DNA of 64,000 nt, taken from assembly GCA_024451685.1 (NCBI GenBank), contig JAMXCW010000008.1:19523-83522 (forward strand). The letters run 5' to 3'. The notes under the pieces were generated by a model that saw only the letters and a list, made by a program, of their open reading frames with translations, was not told the DNA's origin and searched no databases. Below are positions 9,097-17,004 of this stretch, piece by piece; within the stretch, counting starts at the first letter, position 1, and each line of letters begins with the position of its first letter. Made by a program: the position numbers and the translations under genes. The DNA is from Candidatus Bathyanammoxibius amoris. Its GTDB lineage: Bacteria; Planctomycetota; Brocadiia; Brocadiales; Bathyanammoxibiaceae.

Positions 9097-10202
9097 CAGA
9101 TACATTAACTGACAGCGGCACGGCAGTAGACACGAGGCCGGCCGCCGCTCCCGGCGCGGCCGAGGCTGCTGAGACGGGCAGGGACAGTGACAAGAAGGTG
9201 AAGGCGGTGGCCCTGCTTTCCGGCGGCCTGGACAGCACGCTGGCCATAAACGTGATAAAGGCGCAGGGTATAGACGTGGTGGCCCTGAATTTCTCGACCG
9301 TCTTCTGTCTCTGCAACCGCACCGATAGCTGCAAGTCAGAGGCCCGGAAGGTCTCCGAGGCCATCGGCATACCGATAAAGGTACTCAACATAACGGACAG
9401 CTTCCTGGAGATTGTGAAAAAGCCAAGGCACGGCTACGGCAAGAACATGAACCCCTGCATCGACTGCCGTATAAACATGTTCAGGATGGCGGGGGAGTAT
9501 ATGCGGGAGATTGGCGCGTCTTTTATTGTTACCGGTGAGGTACTTGGCCAGAGGCCCATGTCCCAGCGAAAGGTAGCCATGAGGACCATTGAACGCGAGG
9601 CGGGGCTGGAGGGCCTTATAGTGAGACCCCTGTGTGCGAAGCATCTGGAACCGACCGTTCCGGAGAAAGAGGGCCTGGTGGACCGGCAAAAACTCCTGGC
9701 CATTAAGGGGCGTTCTCGGAAGGAGCAGATGCAGCTTGCAGACGTCTTTGAGATGAAGGACTACCCGTGCTCTGCCGGGGGATGCCTGCTTACCGACCCG
9801 GGATTCGCCGTGCGGATAAAGGAGTTGTTTGAGCACGATATAGACTGCGACCTGAGGGACGTAAAACTGCTAAAGCTGGGCAGGCACTACAGGCTTGACG
9901 CCGAGACCAAGGCCATAGTGGGCAGGAACGATGAGGAAAACCAGAGGCTTGAGACCCTTGTGCGGACTGAAGACGCCCGGCTTTACCTCGCTGATATCCC
10001 GGGACCGCTGTGTCTTGTGCGCGGCAACCTGACAGACGAGAATCTACGGGCGGCGGCCAGTCTTACGGCGCGCAGCAGCAAGGCCCAGGACATGCCACTT
10101 GTCCGGGTTGTCCTGCACCGGGGAGACGTGGAAGGCGTGCTGGAGGTTGCCCCCGCGGACGACGTCTGGGCCAAAGAGCGTATTATTGTCAGGAAAAAAT
10201 AA
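9093..10202 (+). CDS. ThiI/MnmA-like PP-loop thiouridine synthase family protein with NFACT-R-like C-terminus
   Basis: An adenine-nucleotide alpha hydrolase (PP-loop) protein, 369 residues, probably acting in sulfur transfer to a tRNA. After a low-complexity Ala/Thr-rich first 30 residues comes the ATP-pyrophosphatase loop LLSGGLDSTLA (about 39-49). Cysteine motifs are FCLCNRTDSC, NPCIDCR and YPCSAGGC, candidates for persulfide or Fe-S chemistry. The last 100 residues (KLGRHYRLD, then VRGNL) look like the DUF814/NFACT-R RNA-binding fold. True mnmA lies separately at 57663, so this is a distinct relative. It overlaps the beta-lactamase-fold gene by 4 bases and is followed closely by the GIY-YIG gene. 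Which tRNA position it modifies is unknown. Confidence 0.75.
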   Translation: MTDTLTDSGTAVDTRPAAAPGAAEAAETGRDSDKKVKAVALLSGGLDSTLAINVIKAQGIDVVALNFSTVFCLCNRTDSCKSEARKVSEAIGIPIKVLNITDSFLEIVKKPRHGYGKNMNPCIDCRINMFRMAGEYMREIGASFIVTGEVLGQRPMSQRKVAMRTIEREAGLEGLIVRPLCAKHLEPTVPEKEGLVDRQKLLAIKGRSRKEQMQLADVFEMKDYPCSAGGCLLTDPGFAVRIKELFEHDIDCDLRDVKLLKLGRHYRLDAETKAIVGRNDEENQRLETLVRTEDARLYLADIPGPLCLVRGNLTDENLRAAASLTARSSKAQDMPLVRVVLHRGDVEGVLEVAPADDVWAKERIIVRKK

Positions 10203-10225
10203 GCAAAGGGCGTGATTAGTATAAG

Positions 10226-10717
10226 ATGGGTGAGTCAGCACCTTCCCTACCGGCCAAAACTTTCCCCTTTAATCGCGGTATATATCTGCTGGCCGCAGAG
10301 CTCCGGCGGGATTACCGGCTAAGGATTGGCAGACTTGGCAAACACCTCTTCCCTCAAGGTTGTTATCTTTATGTCGGCAGCGCGCAAAGAAACCTGCGAC
10401 AGCGGCTGACGCGGCATCTCACAAGAAAATCTCCCGGCAAAAAACCCCACTGGCATGTTGACTACCTGCTTGCCCACGCGCGAGTTAAGCATATCTGGGG
10501 GTTTGACGCCCCGAAGGAATGGGAATGCAGGCTGGGACGGCGTCTGGCGGGCGTTAGCGGCCTGGAGACGCCGCTCAAGAGATTTGGCTCCTCAGATTGT
10601 CACTGCAATACGCACCTGTACTACATGCCGGGAGACGAATCTCCCGCAGTATCTATTACTACCTTAGGGGCGCTTGGTCCCGACGGGTATCCATCCTTTT
10701 ATTATGGAAATGCTTGA
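10226..10717 (+). CDS. GIY-YIG family protein (DUF123-like)
   Basis: A 163-residue GIY-YIG nuclease-fold protein of the DUF123 type. The GIY half is RGIYLLAAEL (residues 13-22) and the YIG half is GCYLYVGSA (residues 46-54), followed by RQRLTRHLTR, a conserved HWHVDYLL stretch and SSDCHCNTHL. DUF123 proteins are common in archaea and scattered in bacteria; nuclease activity is presumed for the fold and unproven for the group. It lies 23 bases after the ThiI-like gene and 12 bases before mutS in the same direction, so a DNA-repair role is tempting but unsupported. Confidence 0.82.
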   Translation: MGESAPSLPAKTFPFNRGIYLLAAELRRDYRLRIGRLGKHLFPQGCYLYVGSAQRNLRQRLTRHLTRKSPGKKPHWHVDYLLAHARVKHIWGFDAPKEWECRLGRRLAGVSGLETPLKRFGSSDCHCNTHLYYMPGDESPAVSITTLGALGPDGYPSFYYGNA

Positions 10718-10729
10718 AGTAGATAAGAC

Positions 10730-13354
10730 ATGAAGGCCCCGGCGGACATGACACCCATGATGAGGCAGTATCACTCCTTCAAGGAGAGATGCAAGGACGC
10801 CGTACTATTCTTCCGGATGGGTGACTTTTATGAGATGTTTTACGAAGATGCCCGGATTGCGTCCCGGGTGCTGGGTATAGCGCTTACGTCGCGCGCCAAG
10901 GGTGAGAAGGCCGTGCCCATGGCTGGCGTGCCGCATCACGCGGCGGGCCCCTATATACAGCGCCTCATAAAGGCCGGGCATAAAGTGGCCGTGTGTGAGC
11001 AGGTGCAGGACCCGCGTGAGGCCAAGGGGGTGGTGGACAGGGATATTACCCGGATAATCACGCCGGGCACCCTTACCGACGAGAACCTCCTTGAGGACAA
11101 GCGGAACAACTATCTTGTTGGCATACTCCCAGGCAGTGACACGGCGGGTATCTCGTGGGTGGATCTCTCTACGGGGAGATTTGAGCTTACTGACGTACCG
11201 CGTGGACGACTGATGGATGAACTGTACCGGCTCAGGCCGTCCGAGTGCATAATACCGGAGTACGCACACGATGACGAACTGATGAGTGGACTGGGCGTCG
11301 GTCTGGGGATTACGGTAACCCGGAGGCCGGGCTGGGAGTTTTCACAAGACTCTGCCTACAAGACACTGCTTGAGCACTTCGGGACCACCAGCCTGGAGGG
11401 CTTCGGTTGTGAGGGGTTGGGACCGGCCATACGTGCCGGCGGGGCGGTAGTGCAATATCTCAAAGAGACGCAGAATAATTCCCTGGGGCATATCGTCAAC
11501 CTGAGACGCTTCAACAGCGGAGACACCCTGCTGATAGACGCTGCTACGCAGATGGGGCTTGAACTCGTTGAGACGGTCAGGACGAGGCAGGTCGAGGGGT
11601 CGCTGTTGTGGGTACTTGATAAGACCCGAACGGCGATGGGCGCGAGGCTCCTCAAGGAATGGATACTCTTCCCGCTGGTCTCCTCCGAAAAGATACGCTT
11701 TCGCCAGGAGGGCGTGAGCGAACTGCACGGTAATCACACGCAGAGAGAGTCCCTCCGCACGCTTCTAAAGGAGGTGTCCGACTTAGAACGTATATCTACG
11801 CGGATTAGCACGGGGCGTACGAACGCCAGGGACCTGGTCTCACTGAAGAATTCGCTGGAGGTGCTGCCCGGACTGAAGGAGGGACTTTCCGGCGCCGGGT
11901 CGGGTATTCTGGAGTCTGTCCGCGACGGACTTGATGATGTTAAGGAGGTAAGGGTGCTGACAGCGACTGCGTTCGTTGACAGCCCGCCTCAGACCGTGCG
12001 AGACGGCGGAATGATAAGAGAAGGTTACAGCCCTGAACTGGACGAATTGAGAAATATCCGAAGAAACGGACGGGAATGGATAAAAAACTTCCAGGCCGTG
12101 GAGATGCGCCGGACGGGCATACCGTCCCTTAAGGTACACTACAACAAGGTCTTCGGGTACTATATAGAGGTTACAAATACCCACAAGGACCGTATACCGG
12201 GGGACTATATCCGTAAACAGACGCTTAAGAATGCGGAACGCTATATTACCCCCGAGCTAAAGGATTATGAGTCACGGGTGCTGACGGCGGAGGAGAGGTC
12301 TAAGGAGCTGGAATATCAGCTCTTTGAGAAGGTTAGGTCCGAGGTTGCCGGCTATACGCCCGTGATTCAAAGGGTGGCAGGCAAAGTAGCGCAACTTGAC
12401 GTGTTGCTCAGTTTTGCAACTGCCGCCGCCGAGAACGATTACACCTGTCCTGAAATAACCGAAGGAGATGAACTGCGGATATCCGACGGCAGGCATCCCG
12501 TGCTCGAAAAGACTCTGGGCAGGGGAAGATTTGTACCCAACAGTATAGACATGGACGACAGGTCAACCCGTGTCATGGTCATTACCGGGCCCAACATGGC
12601 AGGTAAAAGCACCTACATTCGCCAGGTGGCCCTAATCACGCTTATGGCCCAGATGGGGAGTTTCATCCCTGCGAAAGAGGCAAAGATTAGCGTGGTTGAC
12701 AGGATATTTACGCGCATCGGGGCATCGGATGAACTACACCGCGGACAGAGTACCTTTATGGTGGAGATGCACGAGGCGGCAAATATACTCAATAATGCCA
12801 CCGACCGAAGCCTTATAATACTCGATGAGATAGGCAGGGGTACCAGTACATTTGACGGCCTCAGTATAGCCTGGGCCATGACCGAGTATATATTCAGGAA
12901 CGTCAGGGCAAGGACGCTGTTCGCCACCCACTACCATGAACTTACAGGGCTCGCAGCCCTCTTCCCGGGGATAAAGAACTACAATGTTGCGGTGAGGGAG
13001 TGGGGGAACAAGGTGATATTTCTCAGAAAAATTGTTGAGGGTGGTTCAGATAAAAGCTATGGTATACATGTGGCGCGGATGGCCGGGGTACCGGGAGAAG
13101 TGATTAAAAGGGCCGGGCACATCCTGGAACAGCTTGAGACCAACTCCCTGGACGTTTATCAGAGACCCAGGCTGGGCCAGCCGGCGACAAAAGGAGGAAA
13201 AGACGTTCAGCTGTCCCTCTTTGTGCCAAAAGAACAGGCCGTACTGGAGGAGCTACAATCATTGGATATTACGGGACTCACACCTCTAGAGGCACTGAAT
13301 AAACTGGAAGAGCTAAGGCGCGGGCTCACGGAAACTGAAGGTGAACAGGCATAA
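10730..13354 (+). CDS. mutS: DNA mismatch repair protein MutS
   Basis: Full-length MutS1, 874 residues, which recognises mismatches and small loops and recruits MutL. The N-terminal mismatch-binding motif GDFYEMF (Phe33-x-Glu35) is intact. The connector, lever and clamp regions follow. The ATPase has Walker A GPNMAGKST (about residue 618), Walker B LIILDEIGRGTS and the ATHYHEL signature. The C-terminal tail includes DVQLSLF, a MutS-typical segment followed by a short helix-rich end. The last gene of the 8467-13354 run; mutL is not in the window. The ATG at 10730 lies 12 bases after the GIY-YIG stop without a strong Shine-Dalgarno. Confidence 0.98.
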   Translation: MKAPADMTPMMRQYHSFKERCKDAVLFFRMGDFYEMFYEDARIASRVLGIALTSRAKGEKAVPMAGVPHHAAGPYIQRLIKAGHKVAVCEQVQDPREAKGVVDRDITRIITPGTLTDENLLEDKRNNYLVGILPGSDTAGISWVDLSTGRFELTDVPRGRLMDELYRLRPSECIIPEYAHDDELMSGLGVGLGITVTRRPGWEFSQDSAYKTLLEHFGTTSLEGFGCEGLGPAIRAGGAVVQYLKETQNNSLGHIVNLRRFNSGDTLLIDAATQMGLELVETVRTRQVEGSLLWVLDKTRTAMGARLLKEWILFPLVSSEKIRFRQEGVSELHGNHTQRESLRTLLKEVSDLERISTRISTGRTNARDLVSLKNSLEVLPGLKEGLSGAGSGILESVRDGLDDVKEVRVLTATAFVDSPPQTVRDGGMIREGYSPELDELRNIRRNGREWIKNFQAVEMRRTGIPSLKVHYNKVFGYYIEVTNTHKDRIPGDYIRKQTLKNAERYITPELKDYESRVLTAEERSKELEYQLFEKVRSEVAGYTPVIQRVAGKVAQLDVLLSFATAAAENDYTCPEITEGDELRISDGRHPVLEKTLGRGRFVPNSIDMDDRSTRVMVITGPNMAGKSTYIRQVALITLMAQMGSFIPAKEAKISVVDRIFTRIGASDELHRGQSTFMVEMHEAANILNNATDRSLIILDEIGRGTSTFDGLSIAWAMTEYIFRNVRARTLFATHYHELTGLAALFPGIKNYNVAVREWGNKVIFLRKIVEGGSDKSYGIHVARMAGVPGEVIKRAGHILEQLETNSLDVYQRPRLGQPATKGGKDVQLSLFVPKEQAVLEELQSLDITGLTPLEALNKLEELRRGLTETEGEQA

Positions 13355-13406
13355 GGGTGGATTGCAAAGAGAGTTAAAAATTTCGGTCTGAACGCCGGAT
13401 TCTTGG

Positions 13407-13434
13407 TTGACATTCTGGCTATTGCTTATATAAT
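13407..13434 (+). promoter_or_regulatory. Near-consensus sigma-70 promoter for the SPFH pair
   Basis: TTGACA at 13407-13412, a 16-base spacer and TATAAT at 13429-13434, both hexamers perfect. The start would be near 13441, 40 bases ahead of the first SPFH gene. This is the strongest promoter by eye in the window, suggesting abundant expression. Confidence 0.7.
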
Positions 13435-13481
13435 AAGGAGTTAGGAAAATACATTGATGTCTTTAAGCCCGGGAAAGAACG

Positions 13482-14630
13482 ATGCAAAAGGACTTTGAAG
13501 GAAGACGCCGATTTAAGAGGCGTATATCCGTAAAGTGGATAATACTAATCTCGTTTATAGTAGTATCGCTGGGGATAGGGTCTTTCTTTGTCGTCAGGAA
13601 TCTTGGTTACTATAATGTGCAGCCTTCCGAGGTTGGAATTGTAGTAAACAACCTGACGGGAAACGTAAAGGCGATCGACCGTGCGGGCGTAATTATCTAC
13701 ATACCAATCCTCCAGGATATATATATCCTCGACAAGGAGGAGCAGGTCCTGTATTTGTCCTTCGACAACATCACTCCTGACTACCCGAAGGGCAACCCCT
13801 TATGGGTCAAGTCAATAGATGGTGGTGACGTTTCCCTCGACCTGCTTATACGTTACGTAATGATTCCAGAGAAGGCGGCCTTCGTTATCCTGGATTCAGG
13901 TCCGGGTGCCGCCTACAAGAAGAAATGGACCTTCGATTACATCAGGGCGGTAATGCGATATAACATGGGCGAACTTTTGATAGAAGACTTCCCGAACTCG
14001 GCCAAGCGCGACAGGAAGGCGCAACAGGCGATCGATGAAATAAACGAGGTTATAGAACCGCGCGGGATCAAGATAACTGCCATAAACGTCCTGGACTATC
14101 GATACTATCAGGAATACTGGGAGAAGATCCTGGCAAGGAGGCTTGCGGATAAAGAGGTGGAAGTGCAGATAGACAGGGCGGAGGCTGCCAGGGAGAACCG
14201 AAGGCGTGTAAAGGTTGAAGAGGGCAGGAGGATGGACACGGAGGTATCCAGATACAGGGGCGACCTCAACAAGAGAGAGCTGGGGGCCGACGCCAAGGCC
14301 GAACAGACGCGGCGCGACGCAGATGCGTATTACAAAAAGGTAACTATTGAGGGTGATGCGGAATTCGAGAGACTGAGACAGAAGTCAATTGGCGTCCTGG
14401 CGGAGAAGCAGTCTGAGGCAGGAGGTATCATGGCCCTTCGCCGCGCACTCGAACGTCCGGGAGGCCGGCAGTTGGTGAAGCTGGAGTACGCAAAGAGGCT
14501 CAAGGAAGCAACTGTACAGGGAACCCCCGTCTTAAAGGCCAATCGGGAGATTCCGCAGCTCCTGAGGGAAAGTGAGAGAATCGAGAGGATCGAGCCAAGA
14601 CCGGCTGTGGCTGCCGGCGAGGAAAGATGA
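13482..14630 (+). CDS. SPFH/prohibitin-like membrane protein 1
   Basis: An SPFH (stomatin/prohibitin/flotillin/HflK) family protein of 382 residues. A basic N-terminus is followed by one transmembrane helix (about residues 18-37, WIILISFIVVSLGIGSFFVV). The SPFH beta-rich domain starts with the typical VQPSEVGIVVNN and is followed by a long charged helix from about residue 200 to 300, which should form the ring-assembling coiled coil. Such proteins form large membrane scaffolds that often control membrane proteases; no protease is adjacent. The second SPFH gene starts 18 bases later, so the two may make a hetero-oligomer in the manner of HflK/HflC. The sequence is divergent and the specific role is unknown. 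Confidence 0.82.
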   Translation: MQKDFEGRRRFKRRISVKWIILISFIVVSLGIGSFFVVRNLGYYNVQPSEVGIVVNNLTGNVKAIDRAGVIIYIPILQDIYILDKEEQVLYLSFDNITPDYPKGNPLWVKSIDGGDVSLDLLIRYVMIPEKAAFVILDSGPGAAYKKKWTFDYIRAVMRYNMGELLIEDFPNSAKRDRKAQQAIDEINEVIEPRGIKITAINVLDYRYYQEYWEKILARRLADKEVEVQIDRAEAARENRRRVKVEEGRRMDTEVSRYRGDLNKRELGADAKAEQTRRDADAYYKKVTIEGDAEFERLRQKSIGVLAEKQSEAGGIMALRRALERPGGRQLVKLEYAKRLKEATVQGTPVLKANREIPQLLRESERIERIEPRPAVAAGEER

Positions 14631-14648
14631 TTATAGAGGATCAAATCT

Positions 14649-15767
14649 GTGGGATCTAAGAGAAGCATATACGCCTACGGCGGGATAATTGGTTTTTTTG
14701 TCGTATTTTTTGGTATAGCGGTTCCATTTTGTATTTTCAAGGTACAGGTGAACCAGATAGGAGTATGGACGAAGGTATGGCCTGTAGGCGTCACGGATTT
14801 CACAAGGGGAGTAGTGGAGGAGGACTATTTTGTAGGCTGGCACAGGGGCATTCCGATTGTGGACTATTGGGACGTGTATGACGCCACGGTCCAGACGTTG
14901 AACAGGACGTCGGACAAGGTAGGCGGCAGGCGCATGGAGCCTATCCAGGTGAGGACGGTTGACGATTATGACGTGAGTGTGGAGTTGATTTTGAAGTACA
15001 AGATACGGAGGGGTTCGGCGTGGCGTTTGAGGAAGTTGCTTGGGCCCGGCAAGGCTGGCAGTCCGAAGGGCAAGGTCAGGTACCAGGTTATTTTAGAGAA
15101 CGAGATGGTGGACGTGGCACGAAGTGTATTTGGTAAGATGACGGAGAAGCATCTTTACGACCCGTATGAGAAGCGCAAGCGTGCGAAGCAGGCGTTGGTG
15201 GAGCTTCAGAAGAGGATGGACGACAGGTTTTTGGACATGATAGACGTGTTGTTATTGGATTTGAAGTTTGACCCGAAGCTTGACAGGAAGATTAAGAACG
15301 TGAAGCTTGCGGAGTTGGACATTTTGCTGAACATATCTCAGGCGAAGGCTGCGGACTACAGGGGCATAACGAACATAATAGACGCAGACACGGAGGCCTG
15401 GGTGGAGCGTATAGAGGGTGACCGCAAGGCGAAGTTTACCATTCTGGAGGCCCTTTTGAACCAGCGGATAGCGGAGATAATGGCGGCTGCGGGTAAATAC
15501 ATGGTGGAGAAGAAGGCCAACGCGGACCGTTACAAGGCCGACGAAACGGCGGCCGGGAGGCTTCTGGTGAGGAAGGCGCTTGCCGAGGGGCAGAACCTGA
15601 AACGTGCAGCTATGATAGGCGTTGGAGGCGATCTCATTGTTGCCCTGGAGGCCGCGAAGAACATCAACCTCGGCTATCTGGAATTCACCACACAGCGGGT
15701 TGACCTGCTCGAGATAGAACAGATGGTGCAGAAGTTCGGCGTGGCACCACTGAAGGCGACAGAGTAG
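14649..15767 (+). CDS. SPFH/prohibitin-like membrane protein 2
   Basis: Second tandem SPFH-family protein, 372 residues, starting at GTG 14649. It has an N-terminal transmembrane helix (IIGFFVVFFGIAVPFCIF, about residues 13-30) and the family opening VQVNQIGVWTKVWPVGV. An SPFH core and long alanine/charge-rich helices follow to the C-terminus. It is not a close copy of the first gene. From about 14890 to 15450 the codons shift to TTG leucine, GTG valine and AGG arginine, unlike the CTG/CTC-rich flanks of the same gene. Probably the membrane-scaffold partner of the preceding protein. Confidence 0.8.
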   Translation: MGSKRSIYAYGGIIGFFVVFFGIAVPFCIFKVQVNQIGVWTKVWPVGVTDFTRGVVEEDYFVGWHRGIPIVDYWDVYDATVQTLNRTSDKVGGRRMEPIQVRTVDDYDVSVELILKYKIRRGSAWRLRKLLGPGKAGSPKGKVRYQVILENEMVDVARSVFGKMTEKHLYDPYEKRKRAKQALVELQKRMDDRFLDMIDVLLLDLKFDPKLDRKIKNVKLAELDILLNISQAKAADYRGITNIIDADTEAWVERIEGDRKAKFTILEALLNQRIAEIMAAAGKYMVEKKANADRYKADETAAGRLLVRKALAEGQNLKRAAMIGVGGDLIVALEAAKNINLGYLEFTTQRVDLLEIEQMVQKFGVAPLKATE

Positions 15768-15832
15768 CCCCTGCGTTTAAAACCGTTGGGTGTTAAACCC
15801 CTGAAAGAACACCTTCCCTGTATAACACTCCT

Positions 15833-16888
15833 TTAAGATTGTGACACCCTTTTGAGTCTTATTACGTACTTACTAATGTCTTCCGGGTTGGTTCCTGTCA
15901 GGGTCTCATTGAAGTTCTTAACCATGCCTATTTTAATGCCCTTGATTATAAAATCACGGTCTGTGACCAGGATGTTGTCAAGGTTGTAGACCATTATGTT
16001 GAAGACGACAAGCCGGTAATCCCTCTCGGAGAGATTTTTTATCTCTCCCGTAACCTTCGCAGAAGAACCAAAGCGCTTAAAGCTCACGTCTCTGACATAA
16101 AAACCTTCACCAACACCCTCATAGCCCTCTTCCTCCGGGGTCTTTGGTCTGGCCTCTTCCTCTGTGGCCACCTGCTTGGCTTCCGCAGTCTCCTTCTCGG
16201 TAAAGAGTTCTTCCGGAGGGGCCACACCCGTATTAGTTTCAATATTTTTTACCCTGCCCAGCAGGACGGCGAGGGTCCTTGACTGCTTTTCCGAGGCGGC
16301 CAGGAAATCTTCCAGGATGGTGAGCCGGTCTACCAATAATGATTCCAGAGCGCCCAGCTTTTCCTTTTGCCCGGAGGACTCCTTCAGCAGGGTATCGATG
16401 TCTTCCCTCTGCTTGGCCAATGTCTTCTTTATCGGGTCCAGCGGCCTCATGAAGTCTGCGTATCTGTTTGCGAGCACGGCAGTAATGGCTGCTTGTTCTT
16501 TTATTTCTTTCGATAACCCGGCGGTGCTCTTTTTAAGTATATTTAACGTGCGCCCGAACTTCACCATCGGGTTGTCCTCGGTAGCCCCGCCGAGGGCCGT
16601 CTCCACCTTGGTCATACGTGCATTTATTGAGGATAAGCTGCCGCGCAGCGCGCCGACGCTGTCTGCGATTTCCTGAAGGCTCTTTTTCAGTTCCGGATTT
16701 ACGCCTGTAGTTTGATTTACCTTTTTCTCAAGTTCATCCAGCTTATTAGACATTGCCGCGGTAGAGCGCATCCACTCCATAAGTGAGCGCTGGAACGCGT
16801 TGAAGTCCTCCGCGACGTCGTCCCGCGATGCGCCGGTAAATAACGCAAGGGAAAGAAACGCCACACACAAGCTTTGTGTCAATTTCAT
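15833..16888 (-). CDS. Exported coiled-coil protein with C-terminal beta-sandwich-like domain
   Basis: Unrecognised exported protein, 351 residues. ATG 16888 is chosen over an upstream in-frame start because the product then opens with a signal peptide (MKLTQSLCVAFLSLALFTGA), AAAGGA precedes it, and the promoter at 16959-16986 fits. Residues about 25-250 are heptad-like and charged, predicted coiled coil. The last 85 residues (KVTGEIKNLSERDYRLVVFN, then FIIKGIKIG) resemble the FxLYD-type beta-sandwich often found at the ends of envelope proteins. It converges with the SPFH pair. Function unknown; a structural periplasmic role is a guess. Confidence 0.7.
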   Translation of the reverse strand: MKLTQSLCVAFLSLALFTGASRDDVAEDFNAFQRSLMEWMRSTAAMSNKLDELEKKVNQTTGVNPELKKSLQEIADSVGALRGSLSSINARMTKVETALGGATEDNPMVKFGRTLNILKKSTAGLSKEIKEQAAITAVLANRYADFMRPLDPIKKTLAKQREDIDTLLKESSGQKEKLGALESLLVDRLTILEDFLAASEKQSRTLAVLLGRVKNIETNTGVAPPEELFTEKETAEAKQVATEEEARPKTPEEEGYEGVGEGFYVRDVSFKRFGSSAKVTGEIKNLSERDYRLVVFNIMVYNLDNILVTDRDFIIKGIKIGMVKNFNETLTGTNPEDISKYVIRLKRVSQS

Positions 16889-16958
16889 ACCGCAGTATCC
16901 TTTCAAGTAACACCTGCCGCCTGGCACGTGCGGTAAAACATTTATGTTTACATATAGC

Positions 16959-16986
16959 AGTATACAACTTTGACCCGGTTTGTCAA
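16959..16986 (-). promoter_or_regulatory. Sigma-70-type promoter for the exported coiled-coil gene
   Basis: On the minus strand TTGACA (plus 16981-16986), a 16-base spacer and TATACT (plus 16959-16964). It supports the start at 16888 and separates this gene from the helicase gene upstream, whose stop lies at 17005. Confidence 0.6.
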
Positions 16987-17004
16987 CTTTGTGGCTTCGA
17001 GTAA

